A DNA stretch of 64,000 nt, taken from NCBI RefSeq assembly GCF_000739815.1, contig NZ_BBJJ01000019.1, forward strand, positions 1 through 64,000, in the 5' to 3' direction. The DNA comes from Paraburkholderia mimosarum LMG 23256 = NBRC 106338. Lineage in GTDB: Bacteria > Pseudomonadota > Gammaproteobacteria > Burkholderiales > Burkholderiaceae. Every line of letters starts with the position of its first letter. Positions within the stretch are counted from its first letter, which is position 1. The notes under the pieces were generated by a model. The model made no database searches, was not told the origin of the DNA, and saw only the letters and a program-made list of their open reading frames with translations. The translations under genes and the position numbers were made by a program. This document shows, one piece after another, positions 7,521 through 14,743 of this stretch.

Positions 7521-8717
7521 TCAAGGCGATCGCCTGAAGTAATGCTGCGCCAACGCAACCCAATACCGGACGCCGGCCGAAATGATGTCGTCGTTGAAAT
7601 CGTATTCTGGGTGATGCAGTGCCGGCGCGGTCGTGCCGTCCCGCGCATTGCCGATCAGCACGTAAGCGCCCGGCCGCTCCTCCAGCATGAAGCCGAAGTC
7701 TTCGGACGTCATGTTCGGCGGCACCTCGCGGTACAGGCGTTTATCTCCGAACGTGTCGCGAATCACCGCTTCGCACAGCGCCGTCTCGGCCGGCGTGTTG
7801 ACCGTCGCCGGGTAGTACTGAAAAAACTCCACGTCGACCCGCGCGCCATGAGCCGTGGCCAGCCCCTCGCACGCAAGCTGGACGTCGTGCTGCAGCTTCT
7901 GCTGCAATCCGGACGACAGCGTGCGTATCGTGCCGCGCAGCTCGGCAGTGTCCGGAATGACGTTGTCCGTCGTACCCGCATGGAACATACAGACGGAAAT
8001 GACGGCGGGATCGACGGGATCCTTGTGTCGCGCGGCGATGGTCTGACATTGCAGCACCATCGCGCACGCGAGCGGGACCGGATCGATGCCCAGATGCGGC
8101 TGCGCCGCATGCGCGCCCTTGCCCGTTACCGTAATCCTGAAGCGGCAGCCAGCGGCCATGATCGGGCCGGTACGCAGCCCGAAATGCCCGGCGGGCAAGC
8201 CGGGCCAGTTGTGCATGCCAAACACCGCTTCGGTGGGATATTGCTCGAACAGCCCGTCGTCGATCATCTTGCGCGCGCCCGCACCGCCCTCTTCTCCGGG
8301 CTGAAACACGAAATGCACGTTGCCTGGCAATTGCGGCAGTTCCTTCAGGATGCGCGCGGCGCCGAGCAACATCACGGTATGGCCGTCATGCCCGCACGCG
8401 TGCATGATCCCGTGCGTGCACGATGCGTGCGCGAAGTCGTTGGCTTCGTGGATGGGTAACGCGTCGAGATCGGCGCGCAGCACGATGCCGCGGCCCGGAT
8501 CCGCACCGCGCAGGCTCGCGACGACACCCGTGCCGCCCAGCCCGCGCGACACCGAATAGCCGAGCGCTTCGAGCTCGCGAGCGACGACGCCGGCCGTTCT
8601 GTGCTCCTCGAAGCGCAGTTCGGGATGCGCATGCAGATCGCGGCGCAATCCGGCCCAGTGCGCTTGATGCGCGCTCAGCGACGTTTCGGAAACGACGGAG
8701 TGTTCCAATTTCGGCAC
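7521..8717 (-). CDS. M20D-family amidohydrolase (hippurate/N-acyl amino acid hydrolase type)
   Basis: This 398-residue protein belongs to peptidase family M20D, cytoplasmic metal-dependent amidohydrolases that cleave N-acyl amino acids such as hippurate or indole-acetyl conjugates. It shows RRDLHAHPEL (25-34), LRADLDALPI (80-89), the metal-binding ACGHDGHT (Cys108, His110), the general-base GEEGG (Glu142-Glu143), HNWPG, the dimerisation-domain segment GKGAHAAQPHLGIDP, and SEDFGFML near the C-terminus. The start is taken as the GTG at 8717. It follows the aldehyde dehydrogenase by 60 bp on the same strand, suggesting one transcript. In this setting it may release an amino acid or amine from an acyl conjugate, but the substrate is not visible from sequence. 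Confidence 0.88.
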   Translation of the reverse strand: MPKLEHSVVSETSLSAHQAHWAGLRRDLHAHPELRFEEHRTAGVVARELEALGYSVSRGLGGTGVVASLRGADPGRGIVLRADLDALPIHEANDFAHASCTHGIMHACGHDGHTVMLLGAARILKELPQLPGNVHFVFQPGEEGGAGARKMIDDGLFEQYPTEAVFGMHNWPGLPAGHFGLRTGPIMAAGCRFRITVTGKGAHAAQPHLGIDPVPLACAMVLQCQTIAARHKDPVDPAVISVCMFHAGTTDNVIPDTAELRGTIRTLSSGLQQKLQHDVQLACEGLATAHGARVDVEFFQYYPATVNTPAETALCEAVIRDTFGDKRLYREVPPNMTSEDFGFMLEERPGAYVLIGNARDGTTAPALHHPEYDFNDDIISAGVRYWVALAQHYFRRSP

Positions 8718-8777
8718 CTTCGGAAAGTAGATGGCTTCTATTCTCTACTGCCGGCGCATTTGCGCGCAGCGGCCGCG

Positions 8778-10235
8778 TCAGCCGTAGTACCCGACGATCG
8801 ACTTGACCTCCATGTAGTCCTCCATCCCTTCGATCCCGTACTCGCGGCCGTTGCCCGATTGCTTGTATCCGCCGAACGGTGCCTGCGGATCCCACGCCGG
8901 ATAGTTCAGATGCACCTGCCCCGACCGGATGCGCGCGGCCACCGCGCGCGCGCGTTCCATGTCCGTGCCCTGCACATGCGCGCCGAGCCCGTAGACCGTG
9001 TCGTTCGCGATCGCGACCGCTTCGTCAACGGTGTCGTAAGGCAGGATCGCAAGGACCGGACCGAAGATCTCCTGCTGCGCGATCGCCATGTCGGTGCGCA
9101 CGTCGGAGAAAATCGTCGGCCGCGCATAAAAACCCTTGTCGAAGCCCGCAGGCCGCCCCGGTCCACCGGCGATCAACCTGGCGCGTTCGTCGAGGCCGGC
9201 GTCGATCATCTGCGCGACCCGCCCGAACTGCGCGCGATTGGCGAGCGGCCCATGCGTCGTTGCTTCGGCGAAAGGGTCACCGACGATGAGCCGCTGCGCC
9301 GCCGCGATGGCCCGTTCCTCGACCGCGCCGAGCACGTTGCGCGGCACGATCATGCGGGTCGGCGCGCTGCACGACTGCCCCATGTTCCGGAACGCGGCGG
9401 CCACGCCCGGCGCAATAGCCCGCTCCAGGTCCGCATCCGGCAGGACGATGTTCGGCGACTTGCCGCCGAGCTCCTGCGCGACGCGCTTGACCGTCGGCGC
9501 AGCCGCCTGGGCAACCAGCACGCCCGCCCGCGTCGATCCGGTGATCGACACCATGTCGACCTCAGGGTGCGCCGAAAGCGCGGCACCTACCTCCGCACCG
9601 CTGCCGCTCACAAGGTTGAACACGCCGGCAGGCACACCCGCATCGGCGATCACTTCCGTGAACAGCAGCGCGCAGAGCGGCGCCAGCTCGCTCGGTTTGA
9701 GCACCACCGTACAGCCGGCGGCGAGCGCCGGCCCGACCTTCGCGGTGATTTGATAGATCGGCCAGTTCCATGGCGTGATCAGCGCGCACACGCCGATCGG
9801 CTCGCGCGCGATCGCGGTCGTCCCCCGCCGCGTGACGAACGAGTAGCTCGCGAGGTTGTCGCGCGCAACCCGGATATGTTCGGCTGCGAGCGGCACGTGC
9901 GCGGCACGCGCATAGCCGATGGGCGCGCCCATCTCCATGGCGAGCGCGGTGGCGAACAGTTCCGCACGCTCGAGGATCAACGCATGAACGCGGTCGAGCA
10001 GCGCGGCGCGCGCTTGCGGGGATGTAGCCGACCACCGCTCGAACGCCCGGCGCGCGGCACGTGCGGCGCGGTCGGCGTCGCGTGCGCTGCCGAGCGGGAT
10101 TTCGCACAACGTGTCCTCGGTGGAAGGGCACACGACCGCGAACCGGTCGCCGCCGTCGGGCACGCTCCAATCGCCATCGATGAAGAACCGGTCCAGCCTT
10201 CCGGCTTGCTTCAGGTGAGTCACGGGAGAAATCAT
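8778..10235 (-). CDS. NAD(P)-dependent aldehyde dehydrogenase
   Basis: This 485-residue enzyme is a typical member of the aldehyde dehydrogenase superfamily. It has TPWNWPIYQ (154-162) in the cofactor site, ITGSTRAG (231-238), the general base Glu255 in ELGGKSPN, the nucleophile Cys289 in NMGQSCSAPTR, and EIFGPVL and PFGGYKQSGNGRE near the end. The ATG at 10235 is preferred because MISPVTH matches the start preserved in a truncated copy at 27234. It overlaps by ATGA the stop of the deleted oxidase remnant just upstream. It probably oxidises the aldehyde produced by an amine oxidase; the intact oxidase that once preceded it is now 17 kb away at 27231-28508. M20 hydrolase follows. Confidence 0.9.
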   Translation of the reverse strand: MISPVTHLKQAGRLDRFFIDGDWSVPDGGDRFAVVCPSTEDTLCEIPLGSARDADRAARAARRAFERWSATSPQARAALLDRVHALILERAELFATALAMEMGAPIGYARAAHVPLAAEHIRVARDNLASYSFVTRRGTTAIAREPIGVCALITPWNWPIYQITAKVGPALAAGCTVVLKPSELAPLCALLFTEVIADAGVPAGVFNLVSGSGAEVGAALSAHPEVDMVSITGSTRAGVLVAQAAAPTVKRVAQELGGKSPNIVLPDADLERAIAPGVAAAFRNMGQSCSAPTRMIVPRNVLGAVEERAIAAAQRLIVGDPFAEATTHGPLANRAQFGRVAQMIDAGLDERARLIAGGPGRPAGFDKGFYARPTIFSDVRTDMAIAQQEIFGPVLAILPYDTVDEAVAIANDTVYGLGAHVQGTDMERARAVAARIRSGQVHLNYPAWDPQAPFGGYKQSGNGREYGIEGMEDYMEVKSIVGYYG

Positions 10236-10404
10236 TGCAGGGTGTCCTTGAGTCGGTAGCACGCTCCGACGAACGAAAGAAACGGATTTCCGAAGTGACC
10301 GGGAATCGCCGGCCGGTCGAAGCCCCTCCACGAATTGAGATCGGCGCGCCCGTCCATGATTTCCGCCATCGGCGCGCCCATCAGCGCCGCCATGCGCGTG
10401 CCGT
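10115..10404. repeat. Direct repeat copy 1 (matches about 27118-27403)
   Basis: This stretch covers the start of the aldehyde dehydrogenase and the 3' end of the oxidase remnant. It aligns throughout with the sequence around 27118-27403 in the same orientation, with scattered substitutions and a 3-bp gap. Recognisable shared blocks include CGCCGCCGTCGGGCACGCTC and GCAGGGTGTCCTTGAG. The two copies bracket about 17 kb. Outer boundaries are approximate because I aligned by eye. Confidence 0.7.
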
Positions 10405-10453
10405 GGCTCACGAATGGCTCGGACGTATCAAGCGACCAGGAACCGGATTGCAT
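10232..10453 (-). pseudogene. Internally deleted FAD amine oxidase (73-codon in-frame remnant)
   Basis: The frame reads MQSGSWSLDTSEPFVSHG, then jumps to TRMAALMGAPMAEIMD and runs to WRGFDRPAIPGHFG and YRLKDTLQ. These are the first about 18 and last about 55 residues of the oxidase at 27231-28508 (MHFGSYWLDTCAPFVSRS; MATLMGTLMAEIMD; YRLKDTLQ). About 350 codons, including the FAD-binding GxGxxG, are missing. The junction is near 10404 and preserves the frame. The upstream leader (GGAGTTGGTC before the ATG) and the ATGA overlap with the following aldehyde dehydrogenase are both kept. The product cannot be an oxidase. Confidence 0.85.
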
Positions 10454-10541
10454 GACCAACTCCAAAGCTGGCGGACCGGTGCGAGCGCACTCGATCCGCC
10501 TCGTCCCGAGGCCGACACCGTCTTCGCGCGACGGCCCCGCT

Positions 10542-11867
10542 CTAGAAATCGGCAACCTTTCCCCACGAGGAATCGTTGAACCGGGCCGGCTCATACGGCA
10601 CTGGATCGACCAGCGGCTGCGCGCCGGTCGCGAGATCCGCGATGAGGTGCCCGGCGCCCGGTCCTATCCCGAAGCCGTGGCCCGAAAAGCCCGCAGCGAG
10701 GATCAGCCCCGGCACGCCTGGCACTTCGCCGATGCCCGGCACGCCGTCCGGCGTGCTGTCCACGAACCCGGCCCATGCGTGCGTGATCTTTGCGCCGCGA
10801 AGTTCGGGCAGGAGTTCGACGGCGCGCCGGTACGTTTCGTTGACCGTCCGCATGTCGGGCTTCGGATCCAGGATGCGTACCGCCTCCATCGGCGTGGGCG
10901 CATCGAGGCGCCAGCGCTTCAGCGATTCATGGCCGCCGCGCACCCCTTCGAGGCCGCCCGGCAGAAGATTGCGCCAGCGCTTTGCGAACATCGGCACGAA
11001 TTGCGGCGCAAAGCGCAGGAACTGCTGCGTCGGGTCCACGCGCGCGCGGCCGCTGATCGCCAGGGCGTAGCGTCCGTCGCTGCGGCGCGTAACGGAAACG
11101 CCGGACGTGTACATCGCATCGGGCAGCGGATGCTCGACGGGCGAAACGCTCAGGATCGACTGACGGATCGAGGCCTGCGGAAAGCGGATGCCGAGCTGCC
11201 GGCAGAACGACGACGCCCATGCGCCGCCGGCGAGCACGACCGTCCTGGTCTTGATGACGCCGGCCTCCGTGACGACGCCGCTGACACGCCCGCCCTCGAG
11301 TTCGATGCCGCGCGCTGCGCAGTGCTGATGGACACTGCCGCCGAGCTTCATCAGTGCGGTGGCCACCGCGGGTGCGGCCTTCCCCGGGTCCGCCGTGCCG
11401 TCGCTCGGCGAGAATACGCCGCCCTTCCATTGCCGCCCGGTCGCGTGCCCACGCTCGGTGGCCTGCTTGCTGTCGAGCATGTACGTCGTCACGCCCGCGG
11501 TCTTCGCAAATTCCCCCCAGCTGGCCCAGCGGGACAGCTCGGCGTCGTCATTGCTCAGATACAACAGCCCGCAGCGATGAAAGCCCGTGTCTTCGCCGGA
11601 TTCGGCCGCGAATCGCTCCCACAGATCGATGCTCTTGCTCGCCATCGGCAATTCGCGCTCGTCGCGGTTCTGCTGCCGGCACCAGCCCCAGTTGCGGCTA
11701 GACTGTTCGGCGCCGATTCGCCCCTTCTCGACGAGCGCGACCGACACGCCGCGCCGGGCGAGGTAATAGGCGGCAAAGACGCCGATGATGCCGCCGCCGA
11801 TCACGACGACATCGGCCGAAGCGGGCGGCGTGGCCAGCGTTTCGATATGGTGCAGCGGAGGGGACAT
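10542..11867 (-). CDS. FAD-dependent amino-acid/amine oxidoreductase (DAO family)
   Basis: This 441-residue flavoprotein belongs to the D-amino-acid oxidase/glycine oxidase (DadA-like) fold. The Rossmann motif VVVIGGGIIGVFAAYYLA is at residues 20-37 with GxGxxG at 24-29, followed by the adenine-binding acid in VALVEKG. SSRNWGWCRQQNRDERELP is an unusual Trp/Cys-rich flavin-site segment. C-terminal THAWAGFVDSTPDGVPGIGEV and AAGFSGHGFGIGPGAG are the usual second flavin contacts. It starts 2 bp after the cupin stop, so the two are translationally coupled. It is not close to the two PuuB-like oxidases at 13269 and 27231. Substrate unknown; an amine or imino acid is likely from context. Confidence 0.85.
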   Translation of the reverse strand: MSPPLHHIETLATPPASADVVVIGGGIIGVFAAYYLARRGVSVALVEKGRIGAEQSSRNWGWCRQQNRDERELPMASKSIDLWERFAAESGEDTGFHRCGLLYLSNDDAELSRWASWGEFAKTAGVTTYMLDSKQATERGHATGRQWKGGVFSPSDGTADPGKAAPAVATALMKLGGSVHQHCAARGIELEGGRVSGVVTEAGVIKTRTVVLAGGAWASSFCRQLGIRFPQASIRQSILSVSPVEHPLPDAMYTSGVSVTRRSDGRYALAISGRARVDPTQQFLRFAPQFVPMFAKRWRNLLPGGLEGVRGGHESLKRWRLDAPTPMEAVRILDPKPDMRTVNETYRRAVELLPELRGAKITHAWAGFVDSTPDGVPGIGEVPGVPGLILAAGFSGHGFGIGPGAGHLIADLATGAQPLVDPVPYEPARFNDSSWGKVADF

Positions 11868-11869
11868 GT

Positions 11870-12604
11870 TCAGTCTCGCTCGGTGGAGGCATTGACGTTC
11901 TGCACGACGTAGAACTTCGCCACGCGTTCACTGCTTTCCCAACCGATCGATGCACCCCGCGGCACGAACAGCGCGTCACCGGCACCGAGCGACAGTACGC
12001 TGCCATCGGGCGCGGCGAATCGTACGGCGCCGTCCAGCAGGAGCATGAACTCGTTCACGCGATGCGGGCGGACGATCCGGTGATAGGGCGACGAATCCCA
12101 CGTGCCCGCGCAGTACGCGGCGCCGTCGTCGACGAACACGTTGTCGCTGCGGCATTGCGGCGCCGGGCCGAGCAGCACCTCCGCCGGCAGCGTTGCGGAC
12201 GGTTTGAAGTCAGCGTCGGCATGTAGCGCAAAGAGGCCGCGCTTCGTCGGTGTCGCGCACGCGGCCGCGCAGAACATCAGCAGCACCCGCGATTGCGCGG
12301 CGATACGAAGCGCGGTGCCGCCGCCGATGACGGCGCCTTGCCGCGGGCCGAGCACCAGCGGCGCGGCGCCGGCCGCCTCGAGCGTCAGCTCACCTTCGAC
12401 GACGATGATCGTTTCAATGTGCGGAAAGCTCGGCACGTCGAGCTCGCCGACGAAGCCGATACGCCCCGCGGCCATCGCGTCGGGCCCTTCCCATGCAATC
12501 TCCCGGTGTTGCGCGAACGGATCGCCCTCGCCGAACGCATGCTTGCGGAAGGCGGTTGAAGAAGGTGCGCCGTCGGCACGGTGCAACACGAAAGCTGCCG
12601 TCAT
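11870..12604 (-). CDS. Two-domain cupin protein
   Basis: This 244-residue protein contains two cupin-like halves: residues about 45-105 (PSFPHIETIIVVEGELTLEAAG, then PRQGAVIGGGTALRI) and about 155-240 (TWDSSPYHRIVRPHRVNEFM, then LSLGAGDALFVPRGASIGWES). The second half looks like the EutQ/DUF861-type cupins, whose His/Glu residues can hold a metal. Such proteins often sit beside FAD amine oxidases and may act as small dioxygenases, isomerases or binding proteins. It is coupled to the downstream oxidase with a 2-bp gap. A perfect 8-bp inverted repeat lies 22 bp upstream of its start. No specific reaction can be assigned. Confidence 0.75.
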   Translation of the reverse strand: MTAAFVLHRADGAPSSTAFRKHAFGEGDPFAQHREIAWEGPDAMAAGRIGFVGELDVPSFPHIETIIVVEGELTLEAAGAAPLVLGPRQGAVIGGGTALRIAAQSRVLLMFCAAACATPTKRGLFALHADADFKPSATLPAEVLLGPAPQCRSDNVFVDDGAAYCAGTWDSSPYHRIVRPHRVNEFMLLLDGAVRFAAPDGSVLSLGAGDALFVPRGASIGWESSERVAKFYVVQNVNASTERD

Positions 12605-12625
12605 TTTTGCTCCTGTGCAGTGCGT

Positions 12626-12646
12626 GGCGGTTTGACTGAAACCGCC
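12626..12646. promoter_or_regulatory. Perfect inverted repeat upstream of the cupin gene
   Basis: GGCGGTTT (12626-12633) and AAACCGCC (12639-12646) flank a 5-bp centre. The element is 22 bp before the cupin start at 12604 and 77 bp after the AraC-family stop at 12723. It lacks a following T-run, so I favour an operator or a leader hairpin over a terminator. Confidence 0.45.
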
Positions 12647-12722
12647 GCGCGATATCGGAAATCGTCGTTCGCCGGCTCTCCTGCCGGAAACCTTCAGGTC
12701 TACATAACATCCGTGCTTGTTG

Positions 12723-13244
12723 TTACGCCGCGTGACACGTCTCTTCGCGGCCTTCTGCGCACGTGCGCGTTTGCGACGTGCGCGTTTGCGACATGCGCGT
12801 TTGCGACATGCGCGTTTGCGACGTGCGCGTTTGCGACGTGCGCGTGGGCGACATTGCCGTCGGCGACATGCACGCCGTCGCGCGCCCTTCCCGCGCTACC
12901 ACATAGTCGCGCGGCGTGATCCCGAGCACTCGCCGGAAATGTCGGCACAGATGGCTCTGATCGAAGAAGCCGACCTCGGTCGCGACGACCGACGGCGCGA
13001 GACCGGCGCACAACAGGTCCTGCGCACGCCGTACCCGCACGAGGCACAGATACCTGTGCGGCGACAACCCGGTTTCGCCGCGAAAGCGCGCAGTGAAACG
13101 CGACACGCTCAAGCCGGCTACCGAAGCGAGTGTGTCGAGGTTCAGCGGCTGCGCGAACGATGCGTCGATCGTGCGCAGCACATCGCCGATCGCCGGCGAT
13201 ACGGGCCGCGCGAGACCAGGCGAGCCAGCGAATTGCACTGTCAT
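12723..13244 (-). CDS. Minimal AraC-family regulator with a repetitive C-terminal tail
   Basis: This 173-residue protein is almost only the AraC DNA-binding domain. The first helix-turn-helix region covers about 33-60 (LDTLASVAGLSVSRFTARFR). The second runs about 82-105 and is followed by the family signature FFDQSHLCRHFRRVLGITPRDY (about 92-113). There is no N-terminal sensor domain, and the usual length is 280-320 residues. The last 55 residues are low-complexity, built from SQTRT/SQTRM pentapeptides encoded by a 15-bp tandem repeat (12765-12869). Any effector sensing must come from elsewhere. It lies between the PuuB-like oxidase and the cupin/oxidase pair and probably controls one of them. 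The tail is odd for the family. Confidence 0.82.
   Translation of the reverse strand: MTVQFAGSPGLARPVSPAIGDVLRTIDASFAQPLNLDTLASVAGLSVSRFTARFRGETGLSPHRYLCLVRVRRAQDLLCAGLAPSVVATEVGFFDQSHLCRHFRRVLGITPRDYVVAREGRATACMSPTAMSPTRTSQTRTSQTRMSQTRMSQTRTSQTRTCAEGREETCHAA
12765..12869. repeat. 15-bp tandem repeat inside the AraC-family gene
   Basis: Five near-identical units of GCGCGTTTGCGAC(A/G)T occupy 12765-12839. A sixth (12840-12854) and a decayed seventh (to about 12869) follow. Because the period is 15 bp, copy-number changes keep the reading frame and only lengthen or shorten the SQTR(T/M) tail of the regulator. The repeat is far too short, and lacks spacers, to be a CRISPR array. Confidence 0.9.
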
Positions 13245-13268
13245 ATCGAATCCTCCCCGGCGCTCGTT

Positions 13269-14546
13269 TCAGTGCAGGAAATCCTGCATCCGGTAGTAGG
13301 CGCCGACGAACGGCAGGAACCACGCGTGGCCGAAATGGCCGGGCATCGCGGGCCAGTCCAGCTCGCGCCACGGATTCGACGCGGCCGCGCCATACAGCAC
13401 ATCTGCCATCACGCGGCCCATGTGCACGGACATCTGCACGCCGTGGCCGCTGTAGCCCATCGAGTAGTAGAGCCCGTCGTGCTGGCCCGCGCGCGGAAGG
13501 CGGTCGGCGGTGATGTCGACCAGCCCACCCCAGCAGTAATCGAGCCGCACGTTGGCCAGTTCCGGAAAATAGCCGGCCATCCCGGCACGCAGGATCTCGC
13601 CGCTTCTCGCGTCGGAGCGCGGGCTCGACATCGCGAAGCGCGCGCGGCCGCCAAACAGCAGCCGGTTGTCGTGCGTCACCCGGAAGTAGTTGCCGATCTG
13701 GCGGGAGGTCACGTACGCGCGGCGGTTCGGGAACAGCCGGTTCAGCTGCGCATCGGGCAGCGGCTCGGTGACGACGATGAAACTGCCGACCGGCGCGATG
13801 CGTCGCCGGAACCACGCGAACGGTCCGTGCTGCGATGCGCCGGTCGCGACCAGCACGCGGTCGGCGACGATCGTGCCGCGCGTGCAGGCGACCGTATGGC
13901 GCTCGCCGTCGAGCCGTTCGAGCTTCGTGACGGCTGCGTGCTCGAAGATTCGTGCGCCCGAGCGCACGGCTGCCTGCGCCAGGCCAACGCCGAATTTGCC
14001 CATGTGCATCTGCGCGCCGTTGCTCTGCAACAGCCCGCCGTAGAAGCCGTCCGAATCGACTTCATCGCGGATCCGCGATGGCTCGATCAGTTCGATGTCC
14101 GAATCGACGTCCCGTCGCAACAGGTCGAACGTCTTCGCGAGTCCTGCGAAATGCTGCGGCTTCGCGGCGAGCTTCAGCTTGCCCGCACGCCGGAAGTCGC
14201 AATCGATCGCATGCTCCGCGACGATCGTCTCGACGCTCTTCACTGCGCTCTCGTACGCGCGATAGAACTGCTTCGCCGGCGCGGCGCCGATTCGGGCGAC
14301 CAGCGACGCGTAGTCCTGCGCGACGCCGGTGTTGCACTGGCCGCCGTTGCGGCCCGACGCTTCGCCTGCGATCTGCGCGGCCTCGAGCAGGACCACCGAT
14401 GCGCCGCGCTGTGCGAGCGCGAGCGCCGCCGACAATCCGGTGAAGCCGCCGCCGATCACGACCACGTCCGCACGCCCTTCGACGGGCCCTTCGCTGCCGG
14501 CGCGAAACGCCGGGCGGGTATCCAGCCAGTATGATTCCAGTTTCAT
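13269..14546 (-). CDS. FAD-dependent amine oxidoreductase (PuuB/OrdL-like)
   Basis: This 425-residue flavoprotein resembles gamma-glutamylputrescine oxidase PuuB and related amine oxidases. It has the typical start MKLESYWLDTRP, the Rossmann motif VVVIGGGFTGLSAA (GxGxxG 32-37), EASGRNGGQCNTGVAQDY (flavin contact), and WGGLVDITADRLPRAG plus YYSMGYSGHGVQMS near the C-terminus. The reaction would be oxidative deamination of an amine to an aldehyde with release of ammonia and peroxide. The ATG at 14546 is preceded by AAGGA. It is clearly paralogous to the oxidase at 27231-28508 along its whole length. An operator candidate (14679-14696) lies about 140 bp upstream. Confidence 0.88.
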   Translation of the reverse strand: MKLESYWLDTRPAFRAGSEGPVEGRADVVVIGGGFTGLSAALALAQRGASVVLLEAAQIAGEASGRNGGQCNTGVAQDYASLVARIGAAPAKQFYRAYESAVKSVETIVAEHAIDCDFRRAGKLKLAAKPQHFAGLAKTFDLLRRDVDSDIELIEPSRIRDEVDSDGFYGGLLQSNGAQMHMGKFGVGLAQAAVRSGARIFEHAAVTKLERLDGERHTVACTRGTIVADRVLVATGASQHGPFAWFRRRIAPVGSFIVVTEPLPDAQLNRLFPNRRAYVTSRQIGNYFRVTHDNRLLFGGRARFAMSSPRSDARSGEILRAGMAGYFPELANVRLDYCWGGLVDITADRLPRAGQHDGLYYSMGYSGHGVQMSVHMGRVMADVLYGAAASNPWRELDWPAMPGHFGHAWFLPFVGAYYRMQDFLH

Positions 14547-14678
14547 CGAATCCTTTTCGAGCGTTCGTGCGACGACCATCGGCGACCGTCCATTGCAAAC
14601 CATTTAATCACCATCAAAAAACGCAGTTGCCGCGCATTCGCGCGCGCAGCGCGCAGAAATCGCCGTTTTGCGCGATCG

Positions 14679-14696
14679 CCGCAGCAGACTATGCGG
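14679..14696. promoter_or_regulatory. Shared operator candidate, copy A (CGCAGCAGA-N3-TGCGG)
   Basis: CCGCAGCAGACTATGCGG is an inverted repeat (CCGCA-N8-TGCGG) about 140 bp upstream of the oxidase start at 14546. Nearly the same sequence recurs at 21422-21438 and 23432-23448. See the findings for the comparison. Confidence 0.5.
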
Positions 14697-14743
14697 AACG
14701 CCGGCTGCCGCGGCACGCGCGATGAAAAGCGGCGTATCGCCCA

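Noticed and set aside
7524..7535. 12-bp palindrome AGGCGATCGCCT
   Set aside because: Inside the last codons of the M20 hydrolase and too short to form a useful hairpin.
8601..10259. 552-codon open frame antisense to the aldehyde dehydrogenase
   Set aside because: Composition artefact; the minus strand carries a complete dehydrogenase with active-site residues.
12765..12869. Possible CRISPR-like repeats
   Set aside because: 15-bp head-to-tail units without spacers, inside a coding frame; a simple tandem repeat.
13273..13288. Palindrome TGCAGGA-AA-TCCTGCA
   Set aside because: It lies within the last codons of the oxidase; symmetry probably arises from coding sequence, with no supporting context.
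12717..14534. 605-codon plus-strand frame opposite the AraC and oxidase genes
   Set aside because: Arg-rich, no domain, and it spans two real genes on the other strand.
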